Source of the DNA: Pelagophyceae sp. CCMP2097
Taxonomy: Eukaryota > Sar > Pelagophyceae
NCBI GenBank assembly: GCA_026770575.1
Contig: MU657187.1
Location: forward strand, 519,236-531,517
DNA: 12,282 nucleotides
Direction of reading: 5' to 3'
Part shown: piece by piece, positions 6,997 through 12,282 of the stretch
Layout of the letters: each line of letters begins with the position of its first letter
Position numbering within the stretch: the stretch's first letter is position 1
Notes under the pieces: model-generated
Seen by the model: the letters and a program-made list of their open reading frames with translations, nothing else
Database searches by the model: none
Told to the model about the DNA's origin: nothing
Position numbers and translations under genes: made by a program

Positions 6997-7205
6997 CAGG
7001 GACGGTGTATTCGGGTCGAGTCGGGGTTTCAATCTGTGCCGAACCCTCGGGTCGCGGGTTTGTCAAACGACCAAACCCGTCTTTGAAGGGTCGGGTTCGG
7101 GTTCGGGCCACGGCCAGACCCGCGGGTCGACGGGTCGGCCAAAACGCACAAACCCGGCAAACCCGACCCGCGGGTTTCGGGCAAACCCGAACCCGACCCT
7201 TCTCC
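6997..7205 (+). mobile_element. CGGGTT-rich dispersed repeat, copy 3
   Basis: It starts CAGGGACGGTGTATTCGGGT, matching the inner edge of the right inverted end of the 269-838 element (CGGTGTATTCGGGT read on the minus strand). It then follows the same order of words: TGTGCCGAACCCTCGGGTCG, GACCAAACCCGTCTT, GGGTTCGGGCCACGGCCAGA, CCCGCGGGTCGACGGGTCGG, CCAAAACGCACAAACCCGGC. The distal end lacks a clear inverted partner and no target duplication of GGAAGAAG is seen, so it is probably truncated. Arg/Pro-rich frames through it are repeat-derived, not genes. Confidence 0.65.
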
Positions 7206-7212
7206 TATCTCC

Positions 7213-7760
7213 GGCGCCTCGAGACTGCCCCTCGAGACGGCCCCTGGAGACGACACCTCGAGACGACCCCCTCGAGACCGGCCATCGAGACGGCCACTCG
7301 AAACGGCTCCTTGGGACGGTGTTTCGAGACGGCCCTTTTCGACGGCCCCTTTCGACGGCCATTCGAAACGGAGTCTTGACACGGCCTCTCGAGACGGCCC
7401 CTCGAAATGGCGTCTCGGGAAGGCTCCTCTCTCCAGCCCCTGGAGACGGCCCCTGGAGACGGCCATTCGAAAAGGCCCCTCGAGACGGCTTCTCGAGACG
7501 GCCTCTTGAGACGGCCCTTCGAAACGACCCCTCGAGACAGCCCCTTTCAATGGTCATTCGAAACGACGCCTTGAGACGGCCCCTCGAGAGGCTCGGACGG
7601 TTCCTTGGACGGTCGCTTGGGCGGTCCCTTGGTCAATTCCTTTGGACAGTTCCTTTGAGGGTCCCTCGACGGGCCCTCTGTGACGGTCGCTTTGACGGCG
7701 GTTTCTCGACGGTCCCTTAAAGGGCACTCGACTACCGGCCCCTCGACTGCAGCCTCTCTG
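7213..7760. repeat. minisatellite array, middle block
   Basis: Units of 13-15 nt based on CTCGAGACGGCCCC run to about 7590 and then change to the 12-nt CTTGGACGGTCC type, the same order of unit types as at 1-260. The block lies directly between dispersed-repeat copies 3 and 4. Frames through it on both strands give RGRLEGPSRGAVS-type low-complexity peptides and are not counted as genes. Confidence 0.85.
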
Positions 7761-7973
7761 CGATGTCCCCTGGGCGGGCCCTCGGACGGTTGCTTGGACG
7801 GGCCCTCGCACCGCTATCAAACCATATGGCATCCCGTTTGAAGGGACCCCGTAAGGGCCCGAACACGCGCCTCTGGCAAGGAACCCTGCGTAGGGGCTTG
7901 ATAGGACCCTTCAAAGAGGCATTGCGAGTGACCATGCAGAGGCCTTGCAAATGTGACCGCCAAAGAGGCCTTG
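7761..7973. other. interval without a gene, with a 26-nt tandem duplication
   Basis: GTGACC followed by AGAGGCCTTGCA occurs twice at 26-nt spacing (AGAGGCCTTGCA at 7938-7949 and 7964-7975), right at the edge of dispersed-repeat copy 4. The rest is non-repetitive GC-rich DNA with no supported gene. Confidence 0.5.
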
Positions 7974-8172
7974 CAGGGGCGCGTCCGAAGAGCTTTTCAA
8001 TTTGTGCCGCACCGGTCGCGGTTTTGTGGAGCGACCAAACCCGTCTTCTCGGTCTCGGGTTCGGGCCACGGCCAGATTTGCGGGTCGACGGGTAGGCCAA
8101 AACGCACAACCCCGGCGAATCCGACCCGCGGGTTCGGTTTTGCGGGTTTCGGGCAAACTCGACCCGTCCCTG
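7974..8172 (+). mobile_element. CGGGTT-rich dispersed repeat, copy 4
   Basis: It has the same word order as copy 3 (CAATTTGTGCCG, GACCAAACCCGTCTTCTCGG, GGTTCGGGCCACGGCCAGA, CGGGTCGACGGGTAGGCC, AAAACGCACAACCCCGGC). The right end finishes ACTCGACCCGTCCCTG; its reverse complement CAGGGACGGGTCGAG mirrors the left start of copy 3 (CAGGGACGG). The left end CAGGGGCG is a weaker inverted match. No target duplication is seen (AGGCCTTG left, CTCCTCGG right). Confidence 0.6.
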
Positions 8173-8505
8173 CTCCTCGGGTGCGCCTCTGCGAGGGTGC
8201 GCCTCTGAGAGGTCTGCGAGCGCCGCTCAAAAAGCAGGCTTTTGACGCTTCGGGTTTTCCGGAATCGCCGGCGCGGAAGCCGCACGACGCCGTCGCGGCG
8301 ATCTTCGCCGCTGCCTTCCGCGGACCGCGGCGAACGTCGCGCGGACCCCGGCCGCTGCGTCGACGCGCGCTGCGCCGACGCGGGCCGCCGTGGAGTCGCG
8401 GACGCCGGCCGCCGCGGCGAAGACGGCCGATTGGGCCTTGGAGTGGCAGACGCCGGCCGGTTGCGCGTTGGCGACGCCGGCCGGTTTGGCGAAGTGTAGG
8501 GTGAA

Positions 8506-8910
8506 ATGTGCGGCGCGGCGTACAAAAGCGCCGTCGCCGCAAAACGCTTGGAGAGACTCGCCGAGGAGCGCGCCTCGCCGCGCAGTTGTACGCCGCGCGG
8601 GGAACGGGGCGTCTCCCACGGCGGCGGCCGAAACGGCGACCGCGGCGACGACGAAGCAGCGGCGTGGAGCAGCCTAGACGTCAAAACCGCCGACCGCGAC
8701 GTCAAAACCGCCGACCGTGGTGACGAAGGCGACCGTGGTGACGAAGCCGAAGCGTGGAGCGGCTTCGACGTCGACGCCGGCGGCGAAGCAAACGCCGCGG
8801 GCAGCAGCGGCCGGCGCGCCTGCGGGTGCAAAGTCTCAGAGGCGGTCCTTGCGACGAGATCTCCGTGGCAAAGTCCCTGTGACAAAAACTCTGCGGCACG
8901 GTCCCTGTGA
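8506..8910 (+). CDS. unrecognised small protein running into minisatellite
   Basis: The ATG at 8506 (context GTGAAATGT, seven bases after an in-frame TAG) opens a 134-residue frame. The first part (MCGAAYKSAVAAKRLERLAE, ERASPRSC) is helical and looks like real coding sequence with GC-rich third positions. The middle is acidic low complexity with DVKTADR twice and GDEGDRGDE. The last 30 or so residues are encoded by the start of the CCCTGTGACA minisatellite, so either the natural C-terminus is repeat-derived or a splice site lies before about 8840. No targeting or membrane segment is evident. The minus strand at 8227-8619 is open too (Ala/Val-rich, AKPAGVANAQPAGV), so the strand is not certain. 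No family assignment. Confidence 0.35.
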   Translation: MCGAAYKSAVAAKRLERLAEERASPRSCTPRGERGVSHGGGRNGDRGDDEAAAWSSLDVKTADRDVKTADRGDEGDRGDEAEAWSGFDVDAGGEANAAGSSGRRACGCKVSEAVLATRSPWQSPCDKNSAARSL

Positions 8911-9205
8911 CACGGCCAAGTGTCGAGATCCCCGTGACAAGGTCCCTGTGAGGTCCCTGCGACAAGACTTTCCGACAAGGTCCCTGCTACGAGGCCCCCG
9001 TGACAAGGCCCCGTGGCAGTGGCCCGTGATAGGGTCCCGTGACAGCAACCCCGTGACAGTAACCCCGTGACACGGTCCCTGTGACACGGTCCCTGTGACA
9101 AAGTCCCTATGCAAAGTCCCTGTGGTGACAGGGTCCCTGTGGTGACAGGGTCCCCATCACGAGGACCCGTGGCAAGGTCCCTATGCAAGGCCCCCGTGAC
9201 GACCC
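8850..9205. repeat. 14-nt minisatellite, GACACGGTCCCTGT type
   Basis: Units of about 14 nt of the form GACAMGGTCCCTGT, clearest at 9067-9110 and with looser CCCCGTGACA variants elsewhere. The consensus differs from the left and middle blocks but keeps the period and the GGTCCCT core. Confidence 0.85.
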
Positions 9206-9229
9206 ATCATGCAACGTCAGACGCGGCGG

Positions 9230-9950
9230 CTCGGCTCCCTCGGGAGGGTCCGTCTCGAGGGACCCTCTATAGGAAAGGGGCAGTGGAAAGGGGCCCTCGA
9301 GAGAGACCGGTTCGAGCAACCTCGTCTGCCGTTTCTCGGTCCGCGTCGACCACGGTATAGAGGGACCGTGGAGAAGGGGCCTTTCTCGAGGGACCGTGGA
9401 TTGTTCAGGGCGGCCGCATCGAGGAACCGTCTTTACCGAGCGACCTTGTCAAGGGACCGTCCGGCGAGGCCGTTCCAAGGAACTCGTCTCGATGGACTGT
9501 CTCGATGAGCCTTGCAGAGGGACCGCCGTCTCGAGGGACCCTGGACAAGGGACCCTGGACAAGGGACCCTGGACAAGGGCCGTATAGACGGACCCTGCCG
9601 AGGAGGCGTCGAGGGTTTGTCTTCCGGGGGAGCATAAGAACCGGAGAGACGGGGCCGTCTGTCGAGGGGTCGTCTCCAGAACCAGAGCATCGGCCCTGAT
9701 CCCGTCGGCCCTCGCAAAGGTCCGGGTTGGCCATCGCACCGAGGGGCCGTCCAGAGGGGCCGTGTAGAGGGACCCTCCAGAGGGGCTGTCCAGAGGGACC
9801 TTCCAGAGGAATCGTCTAGAGGGCCGTCCAGAGGGACCCTTCGAATGGACTACCCAGAGGGGCCGTCCAGAGGGGCCGTGTAGACCTTCCAGAGGGGCCG
9901 TCCAGAGGGGCCGGAGGCGCCGTCGTAGGGAACTCTCAAGAGGCGTCTCT
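9230..9950. repeat. 13-14-nt minisatellite, GAGGGACC / CCAGAGGGGCCGT type
   Basis: Three exact tandem 14-nt units (GGGACCCTGGACAA) lie at about 9535-9577. From 9750 to 9910 the unit becomes 13-nt CCAGAGGGGCCGT or CCAGAGGGACC. A non-repetitive interruption lies at about 9598-9745. The right edge overlaps the 3' end of the minus-strand gene that stops at 9850. Confidence 0.85.
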
Positions 9951-11082
9951 CGGGAACATGTCGAATTACCTCTTCGTCGAGGCGCGTCGCCGGCGCGTTT
10001 CGCGAGGCGTAGCCGGCGTCATTTGGCCCACGCGCCGAGTGCGGCCGGCGGCGCGGCGCCGGGCCGGGCCAGGCGCGGCCGCTAAAGTCGCGCCGGCCGT
10101 CGGGGTCGCGCCGGCCTTCGAAGTCGCGCCGGCCGTCGGGCCCGCCTTGCCGCGCGCACGCCGCGGGTTTCTGCCGCGTCGGCGTGGACGCGGCCTCTGG
10201 CGACGACGGCGTGGACGCGCCGCGCGGGGCGGTGGGCGCCGCCGCGTCGTCCGACGCCGTGTCGTCCGACGCCGCGTTGTCCGCCGCGGCGAAGTCGCCC
10301 GCGCCGCCGTCGCGTTCGTCGGTCTCGTAGCTTGCGCCCTCGGCCCAAACGAGGTGAAGCTCCCCATCCGCCGCCACTTCAAAGACCAGGCGTACGTCGG
10401 CTATCCGTCCAGCTCGGGCGAGCATCAGCGAGATGGCCGAGCAGGCATCGCGGAGCTTTTGAAGGAGCGAAACGTCGGCGGCGGCTAACGAGTTTGCGTC
10501 GATGTCCAATTTGACAGCCTTCTTCTTCGCATTGTCCAAAGGGCCCTCTTCCACCGCCGACTCGCCGGCGTCTAAATCGGTGCGCTTTTCGAAAAATTCG
10601 GCGGCGTTTCGGACTTGGAAGTGGGTCAGTGGATCCTCGTGGGAGGCGGTCCAGGTGGCAGTGACGAACCTTCCTAAACCGACTCTTCTCTGCAAAAACA
10701 GCGCATCCCCGTCCTCCAATAATGCCAGCGCAGAACGGAGCGCGGAGACGTCGACGTCGACGCCGCCGCGAAAGGCGAAGCCGTTGTTGGAATCGGCGCG
10801 GGAGCCGCCGGAGCCACTGCGGGAGCCGCCGCTCGAGCCGCCGCGCTCTCGGACGTCGACGCTCGTCGCCCGGAGCGTTTTCTCCTCGGCGCCGTCGCCG
10901 TTTGCGGCGGCGCGGACGACGTTCTTTAGGGTGTCACCGTCTCCAGTTGAGAGCATAGCCCATTGGTCTCCCACCTTCTCCACCACAACAGTCTCCGCGA
11001 TCCGAAGGCAACCGCTCTCCGCCAGCGCCCACAGCGCCAGGCGCGCGGCCTCGACGTCGACGCCCTTGGACCGCCGCCGCAT
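9850..11082 (-). CDS. unrecognised 410-residue protein with duplicated domain
   Basis: I choose the ATG at 11082 over the in-frame upstream ATG at 11412 because the latter lies in a MITE and would translate its repeats. Residues 1-75 form a compact alpha/beta-like segment (VDVEAARLALWALAESGCLR, then VEKVGDQWAMLSTGDGDTLK). After a Gly/Ser linker (80-100) a second segment repeats the pattern (VDVDVSALRSALALLEDGDA, then GLGRFVTATWTASHEDPLTH), indicating an internal duplication of about 55 residues. A third segment (about 190-260) contains LRDACSAISLMLARAGRIAD and VRLVFEVAADGELHLVWAEG. The rest is disordered and acidic, with ASDDA units from a 15-nt tandem (10246-10290) and GRRDFE-type units from an 18-nt tandem (10086-10139), then a basic tail. 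The last 20-25 residues before TAG 9850-9852 are encoded by minisatellite. No family is recognised. No intron is needed to explain the frame. Confidence 0.65.
   Translation of the reverse strand: MRRRSKGVDVEAARLALWALAESGCLRIAETVVVEKVGDQWAMLSTGDGDTLKNVVRAAANGDGAEEKTLRATSVDVRERGGSSGGSRSGSGGSRADSNNGFAFRGGVDVDVSALRSALALLEDGDALFLQRRVGLGRFVTATWTASHEDPLTHFQVRNAAEFFEKRTDLDAGESAVEEGPLDNAKKKAVKLDIDANSLAAADVSLLQKLRDACSAISLMLARAGRIADVRLVFEVAADGELHLVWAEGASYETDERDGGAGDFAAADNAASDDTASDDAAAPTAPRGASTPSSPEAASTPTRQKPAACARQGGPDGRRDFEGRRDPDGRRDFSGRAWPGPAPRRRPHSARGPNDAGYASRNAPATRLDEEVIRHVPERRLLRVPYDGASGPSGRPLWKVYTAPLDGPSG
10086..10139. repeat. 18-nt coding tandem repeat, three units
   Basis: Units GTCGCGCCGGCCKTCGRR are repeated three times in frame, encoding DGRRDF / EGRRDP-type units in the disordered tail of the 9850-11082 protein. 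Length polymorphism between strains would be expected at such a site. Confidence 0.75.
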
Positions 11083-11186
11083 GGCGCAACGCGCGCCCCG
11101 CAGCGCGCAGGAAAAACCTGTGAAGGGTCGCCGAAAAAAACGGCCGGGGGATGAAACGGGGGCCCTCACTGATCTAGGAATCCCTA

Positions 11187-11498
11187 GGAAGTTCCACCCC
11201 CTATTGGATTCTGCTGCTTGCTTAAAATCCACCCTGGGTGGGGCTGGCCCAATAGGGTGTGCCCGCCAAAACGGTGACAAAGACAGGCTACCAGGCCAAA
11301 AGGCTGTGGATGCCCATGCCTGTGGCGGTGGTTTCTGCTCCCTATTGGATTCGGAATGGCCAATGAGAGGGCTTGAAAATGCAATTTGTTCAGAAAAGCA
11401 TTTTTGAACCAATCCAAGGGCTTTAAAAGTGTGAAAAAGTTAAGAAGAAGGTTGGAATCCAAGAGGGGATCCTGAATCCAATAGGGGGAAGGACTTCC
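11187..11498. mobile_element. TA-flanked MITE, copy 2 (312 bp)
   Basis: The ends are 25-bp inverted repeats with about three mismatches: left 11187-11211 (GGAAGTTCCACCCCCTATTG...) and right 11474-11498. TA flanks both sides (11185-11186 and 11499-11500). The GGAAGTTCC start and CTATT-GA-TC motif match MITE copy 1, so they belong to one family, possibly Tc1/mariner-type. Subterminal CCCTATTGGATTC recurs at 11340-11352. Mini-repeat copy C lies just inside the left end. The element is about 100 bp upstream of the ATG at 11082, in the promoter or 5' leader. Confidence 0.75.
11217..11251 (+). repeat. 35-bp mini-repeat, copy C, nested in MITE 2
   Basis: The sequence CTTGCTTAAAATCC plus ACCCTGGGTGGGGCTGGCCCA is one base different from copy B and three from copy A. 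No flanking duplication is visible (TCTGCTG left, ATAGGGT right). Because all copies can be read as A-C-L-K-S-T-L-G-G-A-G-P, frames crossing them look falsely similar. Confidence 0.8.
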
Positions 11499-11581
11499 TA
11501 TCCGGATAATTTCCGATAACTTCGAGTCAAAGGGAGACAGATTTCCCGCCTTTAAGACAGTTGGTCCCTGGGATTCCCTTT

Positions 11582-11731
11582 GGCGCGCCTGGCGGGCGCT
11601 GCGGGCGCTCGGTCGAGGCGCCACTGTGCACGCTCATGGGCCACCTCGGGCTCGACGCGCCGCAGCAAAAAGTTTGGTGCGCGCGCCCCGGAGTCGCGAG
11701 AGACTCTCTGCGGGAGTCTGCGTTTTTTTGA
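11582..11731 (+). pseudogene. exon-like fragment, unrecognised
   Basis: A plus-strand frame ending at TGA 11729-11731 contains EAPLCTLMGHLGLDAPQQKV, with third positions nearly all G or C up to about 11670, unlike the surrounding DNA. There is an internal ATG at 11636. It is short and the two other frames are also open, so it could be a relic exon or chance. No family assignment is made. Confidence 0.25.
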
Positions 11732-12054
11732 GCTCTTCAGAGCCCGGCTTCTGGTGGGCGAACCTGCGACCCGAGAGGCGATAAACCGAGTCCACCTAAG
11801 TCCTGGCCATTATCGCCCCTCAGGTCGCAGGTTTGGGGGGTCTGCGTCGCGCTGGAAGCAGCGGGCGCACAAAAAAACACGAAAAAAGCTGGAAAGCCCC
11901 CTAAGCCGAGGCTGTCGAACCATAAATAAATCCATTTTATTGAGCACCCGAAGCTTAACGGATTCCCTAAAGCTTTATACTTTAGCCCAGTGGGTTTGGG
12001 GGACTTTATGGGCCTTTGCAATGTCCATGTCCCGATTTGTTGTGCGGACACGGA
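11732..12054. other. right-flank non-coding interval
   Basis: No gene is supported. An AATAAA word lies near 11934 within ATAAATAAATCCATTTTATT, which could be a polyadenylation signal for a plus-strand transcript such as the one including 11582-11731. CTAAAG and CTTTAG form a small inverted repeat around 11967-11985. Confidence 0.45.
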
Positions 12055-12154
12055 GGGGGAGGGTCCGGAACCCCCTTCCCACCTCCGGTGGGCTAACAGG
12101 AGGTCGACTTTTGGACAGGGTGTGAGCTGGGGGAGGGTCCCAGACCCTGCCCCC
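12055..12154. repeat. paired GGGGGAGGGTCC hairpin repeat
   Basis: The words GGGGGAGGGTCC at 12055 and 12129 start two related units 74 bp apart. The second folds strongly: GGGGGAGGGTC (12129-12139) pairs with GACCCTGCCCCC (12143-12154) with one bulged G and a 3-nt loop. The first is a weaker version. The remaining sequence to 12282 shows no gene. Confidence 0.55.
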
Positions 12155-12282
12155 CACGCCTTGCTCTGCAGCCGGGTATCAATCTAAGGGTGCGCTTACT
12201 CGGAGCGCGGCGTCCTTTGCCCTTGGAAACCGTTCGGTCTCTGTGGCTCCTTGTCTGACTCTGCTCGTCCACGCCCTGCTCG

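Noticed and set aside
6997..8172. One large transposon bounded by CAGGGACGG (6997) and CCGTCCCTG (8172)
   Set aside because: The flanking 8-mers GGAAGAAG and CTCCTCGG do not match, and both ends have internal neighbours of the same repeat, so two separate copies fit better.
7911..9188. 425-codon minus-strand frame (HRDLATGPRDGDPVTTG...)
   Set aside because: The N-terminal half is translated 14-nt minisatellite and the C-terminal part is dispersed-repeat copy 4; open frames are expected in stop-poor repeats.
11083..11412. Upstream extension of the 9850-11082 protein from the ATG at 11412
   Set aside because: These 110 codons are MITE 2 and mini-repeat C sequence; composition changes sharply at 11082.

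Overview
The window looks like nuclear DNA from a unicellular eukaryotic alga with a GC-rich genome; a pelagophyte or haptophyte type is my best guess. The reasons are Ala/Asp/Arg-rich proteins with GC-rich third codon positions, an inferred 70-nt GT-AG intron, short non-autonomous transposons with TA or 8-bp target duplications, and large amounts of 12-15-bp minisatellite. The lineage is inferred from style alone. I see no bacterial operon, ribosome binding site, CRISPR array, rRNA or intact tRNA.

Layout. Positions 1-1260 are minisatellite (about 12-nt units) interrupted by a 570-bp hAT-like element with perfect 15-bp inverted ends and an 8-bp target duplication. Positions 1280-1661 hold an acidic exon-like frame between two 48-bp direct repeats that differ at one base. 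Positions 2257-3363 (minus) are a seven-blade WD40 gene broken by two opposite frameshifts. Positions 3380-5180 are mixed, less GC-rich DNA with decayed reading frames, two strong hairpins, a 198-bp TA-flanked MITE and an AT-rich tandem repeat. Positions 5186-6932 (minus) encode an Ala-rich repeat protein with a likely organelle-targeting N-terminus, one inferred intron, and a 78-nt tRNA-3'-half-like insertion inside its coding sequence. Positions 6997-8172 hold two more copies of the CGGGTT-rich dispersed repeat around another minisatellite. Positions 8506-8910 (plus) and 9850-11082 (minus) are two unrecognised genes that converge on a third block of minisatellite (about 8850-9940), and both reading frames end inside it. 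Positions 11187-11498 are a second MITE of the same family, about 100 bp upstream of the ATG of the gene at 11082. The right end (11500-12282) has an exon-like fragment and paired hairpin repeats.

The genes share no evident pathway. The main story is genome dynamics. At least three kinds of small mobile or dispersed repeat (hAT-like, TA-flanked MITE, and a 35-bp mini-repeat that has a target duplication in one copy) sit at gene edges or inside reading frames. Minisatellite forms the tails of two predicted proteins, and the WD40 gene appears disabled.
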